Of a stretch of 44,966 bases of DNA, positions 1 to 16,356 are shown piece after piece; within the stretch, counting starts at the first letter, position 1, and each line of letters begins with the position of its first letter. Both the position numbers and the translations under genes were made by a program. Under the pieces are notes generated by a model. The model saw only the letters and a program-made list of their open reading frames with translations. It did no database searches and was not told the origin of the DNA. Source of the DNA: Lingula anatina (lineage: Eukaryota; Brachiopoda; Lingulata; Lingulida; Lingulidae). The stretch spans positions 40,194 through 85,159 of the forward strand of contig NW_019775496.1 of the NCBI RefSeq assembly GCF_001039355.2, read 5' to 3'.

Positions 1-29
1 GGGGGGGGAACAGACATACAATCACATCA

Positions 30-4983
<4,954 letters not shown>

Positions 4984-4987
<4 letters not shown>

Positions 4988-5017
4988 GGCGGACCGGCTT
5001 GTGGAGCGTCACGTGAC
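4984..5017 (-). promoter_or_regulatory. Probable ATP5F1B proximal promoter elements
   Basis: A palindromic E-box (GTCACGTGAC, 5008-5017) lies about 20 nt upstream of the start codon, and an ATGGCGG core like a YY1 site (4986-4992) overlaps it. Both motif types are common at nuclear genes for mitochondrial proteins. No TATA box is evident. The role is inferred from motifs and position only. Confidence 0.4.
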
Positions 5018-6040
5018 ACCGCAGTGACTTGTGGGTAGGAAAGCGGTGCCCGGATGTCACAACTTTGGCGCAGCAAACACAATTTAGAGACGCACCCACC
5101 TGTAAGCATTTTAGATGGGGGCCAAAATTTTAGACTGGCCTACCCTACAGACTGTAGAAATTTATGCTCTTTTTGACAGCTCGACATACCACTAGGCCAA
5201 ATTCTTGTAAAAGTGTTTCAGTATCCTATCTTAAATTAATTACTTGATATTTTACATTTTCGCAGAATTTTACCCTGCAGTATCATTGATCACTGCTAAA
5301 TTGGCTGTAGTGCGTAAATGTGGTAGATCGATATATCCGCTATCCGCTACGATATGTGACATTTTGGATTAAAATGGAGAAAATAGAACAGTACAGAACA
5401 GGCGCTGAAAGAATGTTCTAAAACTAATGTTGCTGAAATTCGATAGGACGCAGAGCCTACATGGGGTTTTCATCGGCAACAAAATTTGATTTTTGTAATA
5501 TTAAATTTTAAGATCACACTGAAAAACTGCTTACTTCAAGAAAGGAATGATCAGTCACAAAATACTCCTAAAGGTGGTCCCATTGGGTATGTTTGTTTTT
5601 CGTGCAAACGCTTTTTATTTCCTGAGATTCGTGAAACATCTATATTGAGCCCTATTTAGCGTGATCCGTGACGAGCCCCACGTGGAGGTGGCTTTTTATT
5701 CTTCTTCATTCCTAGAAGCCATGACAATGGGTGATTCGTGATTTTCAAATCGTATTTTCCGCCTTTTCAATAAATAAGATATGAATAAATTTGTCACGGT
5801 TTGGGGCGTCATTATCAGTTAACTTCGGTGCGGTTTTGCACTATCTCGAAATAGAAAGCTCAAAATTATTCTCCTGTAAAAAAGTATTGTATTTCTCGTC
5901 TTGTCTGGAAAAGCATTTGAAAGCTGTGCTTTTTTTACTAGATCCCCACAATTCAGGTAACATATGCCTTGGATGTCATGCAAAATGATTAATCATTAAT
6001 TTTTTTCTCAGGGAAGAGATGAAAAAGCATGCATGTGAAA
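5018..6040. other. Upstream flank of ATP5F1B, no gene seen
   Basis: AT-rich sequence with only short unsupported ORFs. I see no splice-linked exons, RNA genes or clear transposon ends. Confidence 0.6.
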
Positions 6041-6288
6041 CTAGAAAAGCACTCCGAGAGCGCAGACCTCCGCCAAGGCAGCAGTTTTTGATTATTATTG
6101 ATTATTGATTATTTATTGAACCGGATCACCACCAAAAACTAATCATCTGTTCCTTGGTCCACTTCTGACAGTTCCTGAAAATTTCATCAAAATCGGTCCA
6201 TAACTTTTTGAGTTATGTTGATGACAGACAAACGAAAGACAGACAAACAAACAAGCATGAGTGAAAACATAACCTCCTTGGCGGATGT
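6041..6288. mobile_element. Dispersed element with CCTCCGCCAAGG inverted ends, copy 1
   Basis: It starts near CTAGAAAAGCACTCCGAGAG, contains ACCTCCGCCAAGGCAG, a centre reading AAAATCGGTCCATAAC, and ends with CCTCCTTGGCGGATG. The ends are inverted copies of each other. A second copy lies 0.9 kb away in the same orientation. It resembles short non-autonomous repeats found in many aquatic invertebrates; no coding capacity. Confidence 0.8.
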
Positions 6289-6935
6289 AATAAACTTAAT
6301 GAAAACCCTTAGATTTGTTTCAGCGCGCCTTTTCACCTGCACCCAGGGGAATTCTCATCACACATACCTTTTTAAACAGTTCCCTGGCTTTCTATTAGAG
6401 CGCAGATCTAATTAATTAAAATCTTAGTTTCTGTGCATTAACAAGTATTTATGCTGAGCTTGTCGTTAGCTATATATCCTGAAACGACAAGTGGCGTGAT
6501 TGGGACAGATATATTACTTCTATTGAATCCCCCTGCCTTAATTGGTTATCATACTCCAAAACGTGACATGAGATCACTTAATCAATATTTCTGACATCAC
6601 GGTAAGTGAGTTGAAAAACCAATTGTGACTTCTCTCAACAAGTCCAGTCTTCCGGTGCATTAAAAAATTATAGAGACCCCTGGCAATTTTAAGAACGAAC
6701 TTAAAACTTTACCTGGATTTTAAACTGATTTACTGCGATCGGCTATACAACACAACCATTTTATACAAATAAATGCTAAACAGCTTTAATTTAGATTCTT
6801 AGTAGGTTTACCCGACCAGCCTATAAGCATTGATATCCACTAAGGAATTTCTACGTGCATAAAGTGATATGTTTTACTTATTATAGTCAGATCAGGTGGA
6901 TTCGGTTATTCCGTGGCCATTCTCACATGTAAATT

Positions 6936-7176
6936 ACTAGAAAAGCACTACGAGAGCGCAGACCTCCGCCAAGGCAGTTTTTTTTTATTATTATAAACTA
7001 TTAATTGATTATTGATCTGGATCACCATCAAAGACTTGTCATCTGTTCCTTGGCCCACTTCTGACAGATCCTGAAAATTTCATCAAAATCGGTCCATAAC
7101 TTTTTGAGTTATGTTGATGACGGACAAACAGTCAGACAAACAGAGGTGAAAACATGAACTCCTTGGCGGAGGTAAA
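6936..7176. mobile_element. Dispersed element with CCTCCGCCAAGG inverted ends, copy 2
   Basis: It matches the copy at 6041-6288 over nearly its whole length, including CTAGAAAAGCAC at the left, the TCGGTCCATAACTTTTTGAG core and CTCCTTGGCGGAGGT at the right. Small indels separate the two. Confidence 0.8.
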
Positions 7177-7220
7177 AATCACTGCCGTCAGCTAGGCTTA
7201 GGTGTTTGTGATTTGACTAA

Positions 7221-7520
7221 GGACCCATTCAGAATAGAAGACCCTGATATCAACTGGTCCAAGGCTTAAATATGGCGAACCCTACACGAAAAGAAGACCG
7301 CTTAATCCTGTAATGGTCACTCCTCTCATACGCCTCCCCACGCGTCGTCCCTGCAGGGACACAGTAATTAAATGTGGACTCCAGTCGACCAGACACGCGG
7401 GGAGGCGTGTAAGAGGCGGGTGAGAGGCGGATTAGTCGGCTCTTCTTTTATGTAGGGTCCACCATATTTGTTCCGTGGATCAGAAGATCCTCGGATCTTC
7501 TATTCTTCTGTAGAGTATGG
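7221..7520. mobile_element. PIF/Harbinger-like MITE (family D), decayed right end
   Basis: It begins GGACCCATTCAGAATAGAAG directly after a TAA (7218-7220). Long inverted arms carry CCACGCGT/ACGCGGGG and CATACGCCTCC/GGAGGCGTGT motifs. The right end GATCTTCTATTCTT mirrors the left, then degenerates. It is related in its ends to the element at 41982-42322. Confidence 0.7.
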
Positions 7521-7526
7521 GATTAT

Positions 7527-7654
7527 ATGCCCTCTACCAGGACCACAGACTGATTTTTCACTAGATATTAACAGATATGTCTCTGGTTAAATAGATGATT
7601 TCGCGTCAGAAAAAATGTCCACAGAATAATAACTGCGGCCCTGGTAGAGGATAG
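7527..7654. mobile_element. Palindromic MITE (family B), partial copy
   Basis: Ends GCCCTCTACCAGG and GCCCTGGTAGAGG are inverted. The left half (ACAGATATGTCTC etc.) matches the complete family B copy nested at 17178-17344. The right half is largely replaced or lost. It abuts the family D element. Confidence 0.7.
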
Positions 7655-8138
7655 GAGTATAGACTTTATTGCGTTGTTGTGATAAATAGAAACATGAAAC
7701 TATTTGTGTGATTCATTAATCCAGGATATGAAAGAAAACTGAATAAAATATGAGGCGGTGTTACGTAAATTCAATTGGCACGTGGTTCACTGTAACAATC
7801 ACACTTTTATTTAAATAACAAATTTGTAGGAAACGCCCTAGGTGGCATTATTTTAAAACAAATATGAGAGGTGATATAAGGCGAAATTAATCACTTCTAC
7901 GAATACTAAAAGCTTAATGTCAAAATTTGCTATTATGTTTGCTATGGGTAAAACGTGGACTATACTTAATGTGGTTAGAAAACACGTGCTCAATAACACT
8001 CTTCCTATTTCTTTTCAGCTATTATCGCGCGTGGCGCGGTTAGGTAAATTAATCGCATAGGGCTTATCCAAGGTTCCAAATGTTTTTAACAGTATTCCGG
8101 TATATTTTTACCTGAAAAATTCCTTCACTGTTTAATAT

Positions 8139-8166
8139 TCGTTCGTTCGTTCGTTCGTTCGTTCGA
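8139..8166. repeat. (CGTT)n microsatellite
   Basis: About six uninterrupted tetranucleotide units. Confidence 0.95.
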
Positions 8167-8313
8167 TCATATCTCTTCCGTGTCCTCAAAAGGGCTTATT
8201 CTCAATGACGCTATCGTTGTACTTAGACCGAACTCAGCGGGTACCCTCGCTGAATGCAATCAGATTAAGACAGCTAGATTAACAGGCCTAAGATGCATAT
8301 GTACCAGCTCTAA

Positions 8314-8503
8314 GGGCGTATTCCCATAGATTTTAGATCGATCCCCGTGGGGAATCTCACTAGATTACTGTCCGTCCCGCCTACTACAAGCTGTAAGAGG
8401 GTAATTAACTTTCATGCCCTCTCGGCTGACAGCTATTTAGCGTGAACCCCCAGGGAGTTAGGTCGATCTAGTTTGGATCGATCTAATCTCTGGGAATGGG
8501 GTC
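8314..8503. mobile_element. PIF/Harbinger-like MITE (family A), TAA duplication
   Basis: The left end GGGCGTATTCCCA and right end TGGGAATGGGGTC are inverted and flanked by TAA at 8311-8313 and 8504-8506. Inside are AGATCGATC motifs and TCTCACTAGATTACTG / TTTAGCGTGAACCCCCAG arms shared with the copies near 18.0 and 37.3 kb. Confidence 0.85.
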
Positions 8504-8644
8504 TAAGAGATGGGAATAACGTGCTCTCTGACCACGGGATCTGCTAGTAGTCTGAGACAAATTTATTGTATACTATTTTAGAGGCCCTTGATATCAGGGG
8601 GTAGGAACTACGCACATGTGACCGACTTATAAAAAGGAGAGACG

Positions 8645-8817
8645 CAGGGGTGGATTGAGGCCGTCTTCTGGTTCTTCCGGAAGACGGCCAGATTTTCAAG
8701 TTTACTCTGACCGGTATGTCATTTTTTTTCTGTCGGAAGACGGTAAAAAAAAATGGAGGATGGATCAACAAAAATAATTTAGAAGACTGTCAGAAAAAAT
8801 CGATGGATCCGCCCCTG
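8645..8817. mobile_element. hAT-like MITE with CAGGGGNGGAT ends
   Basis: Terminal inverted repeats CAGGGGTGGATT and GGATCCGCCCCTG are flanked by a GAGACG direct repeat on both sides. Internal inverted copies of GAAGAC(T/G)G are present. The CAGGGGCGGATCC terminus is widespread among animal hAT elements. An isolated related right end occurs at 39945-39983. Confidence 0.75.
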
Positions 8818-9667
8818 GAGACGTAATAAAAATACGAGGAACCTCCGGGTTGAAAATGACCTGTCACGGAGCCGCTTCTTGTTTTGCAAATATCTGCATG
8901 TTTAGGCTTTAAATCATATTACGCAATGTGTTTTTCTTATTTTAAATGTGGCATAGCTATTCAAATGTGCAGGTGTGAATAGACCAAAAATGATATATTA
9001 TTTTTTTTCAATTAAATTCTAAGTGGAAAATTATTTATGTATCAGAGTATTTCAGAATATCTTGTCTGGTCTGGTTGGGTAAAGAGACATGTTGTAACAA
9101 TAGTCAGGCGATAGTTTTTGTCTTGTTAACAAACACATCACCTCAGCTGCTTAACAACTTCAGATTTGATGTCGCTAGTTTTAATCTCAACTTCTGTTTT
9201 AATTTGCTAATGCACATATAATTGCAACGTACAGTATCTTTTGTAAACAAATTCTATTTTAATGTTTGAAAAAATAGGTACAATTTGGTATATTGGTGGG
9301 ACTGTAAGTACTGTTAGGAAAACCTGAATTACAATCATTCAGTTCTTGATTTTTCAAAATTTATTAAAATAGATGTTTGTGTCAGATATTTACTTCGTCT
9401 TTCTGAAATGCGTAAGTTATAAGTTCGTCTACTTATATATATATTTAAGAAAGTGGATAGTTCGTTCCATGGAGTCGGCTGTATAGTGGGCTACTTCAAA
9501 ATGAATCGTGAAACTTATGGGAAGTATTGAAGCAGCCGGTGGTTTACAGCAGTCCTCTAGCCTTTGTCAACAATATTGCGGACGCTGCTGTTTGCAGTCA
9601 GAGGGCCCATCTCAAGTTGTTCTTCCGCCAACACTTCCTGTCATGACGAAAACGTTACATATAATAA
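8818..9667. other. No gene seen
   Basis: AT-rich single-copy-looking sequence. The plus-strand ORF that starts near 9508 runs into the MITE downstream and is not supported as coding. Confidence 0.6.
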
Positions 9668-9926
9668 TGGACCATTCCCAGACCCTACCGCACGAACTGT
9701 TGATCAATCTATCTCCAAGGGGATTCTCGCTAAATTGCAATCAACTTGAGCGGCTTAGATGTCTGTCACGCCTACTGAAGCTGCTAAGGGGTAATTAACT
9801 ATCGCTTAGCAGCTTCAGTGGGCGATCCAGAAATCTAAGCCACTTAAGCTGAAAAGTAATTTAGAGAGAAACCCCATCGAAGATGGCTCGATCCTGTTAG
9901 ATCGATCTAGCTATGAGAACCTAGTC
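9668..9926. mobile_element. PIF/Harbinger-like MITE (family A), hairpin subtype
   Basis: The left end GGACCATTCCCAG and the right end GAGAACCTAGTC followed by TTA are present, with AGATCGATCTAG near the right end. The centre forms a long imperfect hairpin: GCGGCTTAGATGTCTG against its inverse, and GAAGCTGCTAA against TTAGCAGCTTC. It is very similar to the copy at 27409-27647. Confidence 0.75.
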
Positions 9927-10062
9927 TTAGTCAGTAAACTATATCTCAATATCACAAGCAATATATACTTAAGAATCTTCGGGGGATTCTGCTTGAATAG
10001 CACGAATGTTGTCAAGAAACAGTTACGATTTTCAAGAATGACTTAGGAATACATAGCGAATA

Positions 10063-12428
10063 TTAGGAATCAGTTAAGAAAAAGCTAGGCGTTACCTGAG
10101 CAATGTCTAAAATGGGAGAGGTGACCACGTCGGTTGGAAAATTATTCACGTAGTAGTCACAAAGCCAACTGCATTTAAATAAATAAATGAATATAAAATA
10201 ATAACAGATAAGTAGACACATGAAAAGTAAATATATGAAGAAAATATATTAGATACAAAAAATAATAATAATAAACAAAAAATATAAATAAGTAAATTAT
10301 TTTAAGATATGACTTTAAAAGAAGTTCAATAAAATTGTTAGCTATAAGGAGCCATGCAGGAAGAAAAAAAACATTGATGAAATTCGTACCGATGACTTAA
10401 AAGGCCAGTCATACTGTCAATTCTTTGGTCCACTTCGCTGAAATGAAATAAAGAGAAACAGTTCAATCTGTGTTGAAAGTTCAATACGAGACCAGCTGGG
10501 GATGATGGAAACTGAAGACAAACGGTATTCTAATTTCTACAGAGTTAACAAGACTCATTTTGAAAAGTTGTTCACGGCATTTCATTAAATTATTTGCTTA
10601 CCAGACTAATCTGTCAATCAAATCCCTGAAGACACGCTCTGTATCTGTGTAGATGATGGTGCCTTGGAGGATTTTCATTCTGGCTTCGGCTCTAGTTGGC
10701 AATTCAAGCCAAAGTGGGTGCCTAAATAAATCGACTAAAATTATTCTTGTCTTCCAACACTACTTACTAATCTAAAATTTTAAAGTTTTTTTTTTTTTTG
10801 AAAAATTACTGTCTTTATTCTTAATTTCGTGTTCATACTACTAGCAGCTCCAAAAAAGGGGGAGTATTGTGACCTAATTAGAATTACTGGCATGAATAAC
10901 AGTTCAGTCATCATTCACAAAACTGCATCATTTTTCTTACCTTCCCTCCATCAATTCAAACAACAGAATACCCAAAGCGTAGTAATCAGATCTCCACGAG
11001 GCGGCGCCACCCCTCAGCACCTCTGGGGTCATGTTCTTGTATAGGGTGAAGTTCATCAATTCCACCCCATGGGTACTCTCCCCAGCCGCATTGAGAGGGT
11101 GAACGGACCCCAAATCACACTGGAAGAAAGAAATCAGCATTTATAATTGAAAAAAAAGGGAAAATTCTGGTTACCAAAAGGAAAATGTTGGTTACATCCA
11201 TAATTTTCTTTTATGAATGTAATACAAAATCATATTTTCACTAGTCATAACATATAATTTTCATTCAGATTATGGCACGTAGTTCAGCTACGTAAAATCG
11301 AGCCTTAGCGAAGAGCGAGACGCTATCCGAAATCAGGCCCCACCAAGGAACGTTACAGCAAGAAGAGAAAAATAATCTGACTTTTATTTATTTACTCCGA
11401 TAGACAAAACCGAGCCACAACAAAGTTAACATCTTACTAGTTTGGGAATCCCGTGCACACTTATCAACACGTTGTTCGTTTTTATATCAAAATGGGCTAC
11501 GTTCCGTTGGTGCAAGTGCCCAATAGCCATACAGACGCACGTGGCAATATATTTCAACATCTGAAGTGGAACTTCGTCCCTAAAAAATAAATAAAACCAA
11601 CTGTCAGTACGATATTTCTGTTAACATTTAAAGAAAAATATTTTGTTGAATAACGTATTTTTTATGAAACGATATTTTTAGGATCGAACAAGATAAAATC
11701 AGAAAAAAAAATGAAATGATTATTTAAAGAAAAGAAAAAGATAGAAAGAAAATAATTACTTACAAGAATGTTTCCCAATACTCCCGGAGAATTTCCAGGT
11801 CCATTGGACATAACTCCGACAAAAGGACAGGAAAACCAGGTCTTAAGTCAAAGGAGTGAACGAGTCTGGAACGGAAATTTCTCATATCAGACTGAGATTA
11901 ACTAAATCATGCGGACGAAAGACTTTGAACCTGTACAGAATAATTTCTCATTATATGATAAATAATTGAGATTTTACAGTCACCGTTTATGACGTTTTTA
12001 TCCGTCTAGTATGTTCTTATTTAATTTATCATTATGATATTGTGAAAGATGTTGATAATCTAAGTGCCAAACTTTTAACGAGGTAAAGAGATAATTATTT
12101 GGCGTATATCATAAAAGACATCCGTGCTTCATAGGCATGTAGGCTTACAAATTAATCAGCATATTAAGTAGTTTGTATTCAACTGACAAAATACCTCAAG
12201 ATAAATTTGCTGTCTATCCTCTTCATAAAAGCAACTTCTCTGTAGATGGACCTTGCAAAGGCCTCGGAGGTCGGCACCTTTAATGCCAGGTTGTTTTTAA
12301 ACTAAAAGTAAAATATTTCTGTTAGAGGAAGGTCAAATCTGTATAAAATAATAGCAAAGATAAACTGGTAACATAACTCATGATTAATCACTGTAAACAT
12401 ATTGTTTTGCTGCTGCTGCTTTAAACAT

Positions 12429-12492
<64 letters not shown>

Positions 12493-12664
12493 CTGTCATG
12501 TATGTGTGTACCATTGCTATTATTATTGCTGCTCCCGCTATCCCAGTATCACTTATGTTTGTTTTTCATAAGTTCAGTACCTTGTACACTGCACCGAATC
12601 CTCCACCTCCCAAAATCGGAAGCATCGTGTCTTCCTTCCAAAAAAGAGCCCGAACCTTAGACAT
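10063..12664 (-). CDS. Compact protein kinase, catalytic domain only
   Basis: A kinase of the Ser/Thr type by motif, about 295 aa with almost no flanking regions. Eight exons join in frame: 12581-12664, 12195-12301, 11764-11865, 11438-11579, 10941-11119, 10602-10721, 10390-10437, and a last one beginning at 10168. Motifs in order: glycine loop GGGGFGAVYK (residues 19-28), ALKV with K36, helix-C E50, catalytic loop HFDIKTNN (D129, K131, N134), CDLGS in place of DFG (D147), TPEVLRGG (176-183) in place of APE, and SDYYALGILLFELMEG after it. All core catalytic residues are present, so it is probably active. The last exon could read through 10096 to a TAA at 10063-10065 (adding VTPSFFLTDS) or splice at a GTAACG donor there; I chose read-through. 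I do not recognise the subfamily. Confidence 0.87.
12431..12488. repeat. (TA)n microsatellite in kinase intron 1
   Basis: A nearly uninterrupted TA tract of more than 50 nt between kinase exons 1 and 2. ORFs reading through it are artefacts. Confidence 0.98.
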
Positions 12665-14429
12665 TGAATAAAGGGAAATCGATAAAAAAACCCGTAAAAT
12701 TCTAGCTTTAAATTCGCTTTTATCTGAGCATATTCTAGTTATGAAATTGTTGAAACTTCACTCTCTTATTTACCAGGGCTTACGTTTTAAGTTGAATCTT
12801 CTTGGCGAGTGAAATTATCAAAATTAGTGAAATAGATGCTTAAATAAAATGGCCCGATTACTTCTAAAACTAAACTTTAAAGACGCCTCACGGAATCTTA
12901 ATTTGATTAATAAGAAACAAAGTCATAAATGGCTGTAGTGGGGGTGATGTACAGATACGTATATTGATACCATCAGTCGAGTTTTCGATTTTTGTTCCGC
13001 TAAGAAGCAATATCTTACCTCGTTTTCGAGTCTGAATGTTTCTCTGTGAAAAATGTACATGTAACTGTATTTCATGCCTAAAAAGGCCATATGTGACGCA
13101 ACTATCATTGTGTATTTTGTCTATTATACTCAGAAGAAAATCGCCGTATTCACTTCGCTTGCGCGCAGCATATCTCCAATAGCTTGTGTGTTACCTGGTA
13201 ACGTCGGCACGTGCAAAAGACGTCACAATATGGTTTGCCTTTTTAGGATATATTTATCACGTGAAATATGCATGCGCTCTAAATGGGAAATGGGCGGGGT
13301 TTTTTTCATGCCAACAGTTATAAGGTTGAAAGTATATTGTTACTTCCCATAGCGAAAAATGATTTTGATAAACGCAATATTCTATACCGACTTGTAAATT
13401 GCTTGCTTATATTTCTTTCGATTTGAAGAAATGTTAAAATTTTCTATTTTAAAAAGGAAAAAGCTCTGTTTAGCGGTGCTCTGGTAGATCTAGGTTTACC
13501 TTTTTAATAAATGAAAAGAGCTATTAGACTGTATAGAAAAAGTATGAGTTAAAAGTCAGTATAGATCAGCAAGATATAAAATTAATAATGCCGTACACGT
13601 GTATATTGAAAAAGAATATCAGAAAGTTTCGAGAATACGACTCCAGAGTGGTTGAAAGAAAGTTTATTTTGCGGGAAATAATGACATGATGAAAATTTCA
13701 GATAGGCCTAATTAGGCCTATTAGTGCAAACAACATGGAAAGTTTATTGCTTTTATCAACTTTTGCACAGTTGTATAGCCTCCTGAGTAGCCTAAGTTAC
13801 TCGGTTTACGTATTATTTTAAGCGTACTGTGTGAAAAAGAGACAAGATACCAGGATTATCAACGAACTCAACGTACCTCCTTTTTGGGAGTTCACCCCCC
13901 CCCCTCCCCCCCGTTCATAATAAAAAAGACTGCGAGCCGTCTTGCCTACTCGAGAGGCGAGAAAATAATTACGCCACTATTTGTAGGCCCCCTACGTTAA
14001 AGATAAAAATAAATTTCAGAAGATTTATCTTCTTCGATGTCTGGATTAGGAAATACACAGAACTTTTAGAGATAAGAATGTGACTGTAGAGAATTTTAGT
14101 GCCTCTTAAACCCCCCTTTACACTGGAAGGCGTTCTTTTTGCATCTTTTGTACGACAATGAAACTGGTATCGCTGATGAATCAGAAAAGAGGCTCAAGCA
14201 TTTGGTTGCAGTATGAATGCTAAATGATAGGCCAGTTGACGGCATGTAAAGCATTATCTTTTTTTTACACTCAAACGGGGCTATACTACAATATGCTGAA
14301 AGGACGCCGTCAAGTGCAATAGGAGCTTTAGCAGACGTGATGCGGGTATTTAAGTGTACACATATGACGCTTCATATAACGACAACTTTTGGAGAAAATA
14401 TATCATTATCATCTTGTAAAAGTGAATAT
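12665..14429. other. Upstream of kinase gene, no gene seen
   Basis: There is no TATA box or clear initiator next to the kinase start codon, which has a weak context (T at -3). The rest holds only short ORFs and a C-rich run near 13897-13911. I see nothing else to annotate. Confidence 0.6.
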
Positions 14430-14511
14430 CGCTGCGAGCAGGGTTCGAACCTGCGCGGGAATATCCCATTGGATTTCGAGTCCAACGCCTTAACCACTCG
14501 GCCATCACAGC
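14430..14511 (-). tRNA. tRNA-Ser (anticodon CGA)
   Basis: The minus strand folds as a class II tRNA: acceptor stem GCTGTGA with TCGCAGC (one G-U pair), a D-arm with GAGTGGTTAAGGC, and an anticodon stem TTGGA/TCCAA around loop CTCGAAA (anticodon CGA, reads UCG). A long variable arm GGGATATTCCC typical of serine tRNAs and the T-arm GGTTCGAACC follow. The discriminator is G, and a TTTT pol III terminator lies at 14418-14421. There is no intron and CCA is not encoded. Confidence 0.97.
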
Positions 14512-15128
14512 TCCATATTAATAATTCAATAACTAAATAAACAAATAAACAAGTTTATTAATCTATATAATTTCATTACAAAAGGGAAATGAGCTCTAAA
14601 TACATTGTTAAAAGGAAGTTTTACCGTTTGGCAAAAGGCTTAATATTCTTTTTTCCGTTAGAGCAGCCTATTAGAATTAAATAATGAAATAAAAAATGTA
14701 ATAAAACACTATAAGATAAGATAAAGTAAATAAAACCGATTTATATATAAGATATACAATATGAAGAATAAATCGCCCTGTTAGAGTGTGGTTGTATTAA
14801 AAACTGTAAACGTGTTATGAATAAAAATGTTAAGACTTTGTATTTAAAAGGGAAACAGCTGGAGGATAAAAGCAATATAAATATCCTTTACTTCCCTTAA
14901 AAACTAAAAAGAAAATTTAAAAAGGTTGTCTCAATGATTCGGAGTCATCTTAAATTCTTAAAAGGATCCAAGTGCAAGGATTGGTCAAGCAATTATTCGT
15001 CGGCAGGAGAAAATTGGTTTTTCCTCAAGGAAAATTCATTTTAGCGAGTAAATCTTGTAAAAAAAAACTTTTGCAAATAAATAAATTCGTATTTTTTTAA
15101 TTTATTGAATGGATGACAATCTATAACA
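14512..15128. other. Spacer between divergent tRNA-Ser genes, nothing seen
   Basis: AT-rich DNA between the 5' ends of the two tRNA genes. I find no ORF, repeat or element to support. Confidence 0.6.
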
Positions 15129-15210
15129 GCTGCGATGGCCGAGTGGTTAAGGCGTTGGACTTGAAATCCAATGGGATCTTCCCGCGCAGGTTCGAACCCT
15201 GCTCGCAGCG
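15129..15210 (+). tRNA. tRNA-Ser (anticodon TGA)
   Basis: Acceptor stem GCTGCGA/TCGCAGC is perfect. The anticodon loop CTTGAAA gives anticodon TGA (reads UCA). The variable arm is GGGATCTTCCC and the T-arm GGTTCGAACC. A TTTT terminator lies at 15218-15221. It differs from the CGA gene at only three positions: one in the acceptor stem, the wobble base of the anticodon, and one in the variable arm. Confidence 0.97.
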
Positions 15211-15626
15211 ATTTACGTTTTGAAAAAAATTCTAATAAAAGGGTACATCCTACAATATGGTCTCTCGAACAAAGTAAACATTGGGTAAAGTTGCATGTCA
15301 TTAATGTCTGTTTTTTTTTTAATGTTTATTTTTACCTTATAACAACAGTTTCAAAATCATTCACAATGAGTGTCAATGAAGCCCATTCAAATAACCACGC
15401 AGAAATGATACCCTCTACGCCGTTGGGTAATTCCGGCCATATTTCTGTAATTCCCTTAGTGATTTTTTTTTTGTTTCGTTTTTACGGAGTAGGTTTTATA
15501 AATCCATTTGTCTGCTTCTTCTTCTTCGGCGCGGTACACGCTTCAATTGATCCTTTATCTATCAATTCAGCGGTGACCCCGCAGCTTTTGTTTGAATTCC
15601 GTGTAATTGCCATCAGTGCTTGAATA

Positions 15627-15632
15627 GACAAA

Positions 15633-15663
<31 letters not shown>

Positions 15664-15664
15664 A
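15627..15664. repeat. (AAAT)n microsatellite
   Basis: About nine tetranucleotide units. Long phase-open ORFs around here are produced by this repeat. Confidence 0.95.
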
Positions 15665-15763
15665 AATAAAAATAGATAAATAAAATAGAATAGAATAAAA
15701 ACAAAATGAAATGAAATTTTGAAAATGGCTGATCCGTGGGGTACCCTTTTCCACCCCCCAGAC

Positions 15764-15767
15764 AAAA

Positions 15768-15818
<51 letters not shown>

Positions 15819-15822
15819 ATAT
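15764..15822. repeat. (AAAT)n microsatellite
   Basis: About fourteen units, a second tract of the same motif 100 nt from the first. Confidence 0.95.
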
Positions 15823-16350
15823 AAATGACGAGCGAAACAAGGCAAAAATTAGCAAAATTGCCATGGATCCGCTAGTGAATATCAAAAGCATGACGTTTAA
15901 ATGAAAAATGTTTGCATTTTAAACACATTTAAAGTGCATAAATCATTTTTGTTTCATCTTATCTAAGGGCTAGCAAGACTTTTTGATCATATTTTAACAT
16001 ATATATTCCATGAGTTAAAGTCGCCAAATAATCAAATTTTGAATTGCACGGAAATTGGTAAGCTCGAAGGAATGACGGACTCCGAAAACCCATCGATTAA
16101 GCGTCGGTTAAAGACTTTTCAACTTACCCATATTATAACAGAGATATTTCGTGTTTCATTAAAGAGGAAACATAGGTTGGTTAATTGGAGAAGAAAAATT
16201 TATCCCAGGAAAATCAGGTGAGTATGAGTCTTCCTTTTTTCTGGAAAATCTAACGGAGTGCTCTGTCAATGTTTCAGTGCCGCAGGGATATTGCGTCAAC
16301 TACTGAATTGAACTGGCAGTTAAACAATAGTACAAAGTAAAGAAAAATAG
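15823..16350. other. Downstream flank of the TSP1/WxxW gene, no supported gene
   Basis: A 60-codon plus-strand ORF at 16039-16221 runs into a good donor-like CAGGTGAGT at its end. I found no matching upstream or downstream exon, so I do not call it. Confidence 0.5.
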
Positions 16351-16356
16351 TTTATT
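16351..16356 (-). promoter_or_regulatory. Polyadenylation signal AATAAA for the TSP1/WxxW gene
   Basis: This is the first canonical AATAAA downstream of the stop codon on the transcribed strand, about 280 nt away. It would give a short 3' UTR. Confidence 0.55.

Noticed and set aside
9508-9798. 96-codon plus-strand ORF
   Set aside because: Its second half lies in a family A MITE arm; no supporting features in the first half.
15171-15623. 150-codon plus-strand ORF
   Set aside because: It begins inside the tRNA-Ser gene and runs through T-rich, low-complexity sequence; no protein features.
16039-16221. Plus-strand 60-codon ORF followed by a strong donor-like CAGGTGAGT
   Set aside because: No partner exon found, and it lies just downstream of the opposite-strand TSP1/WxxW gene end.
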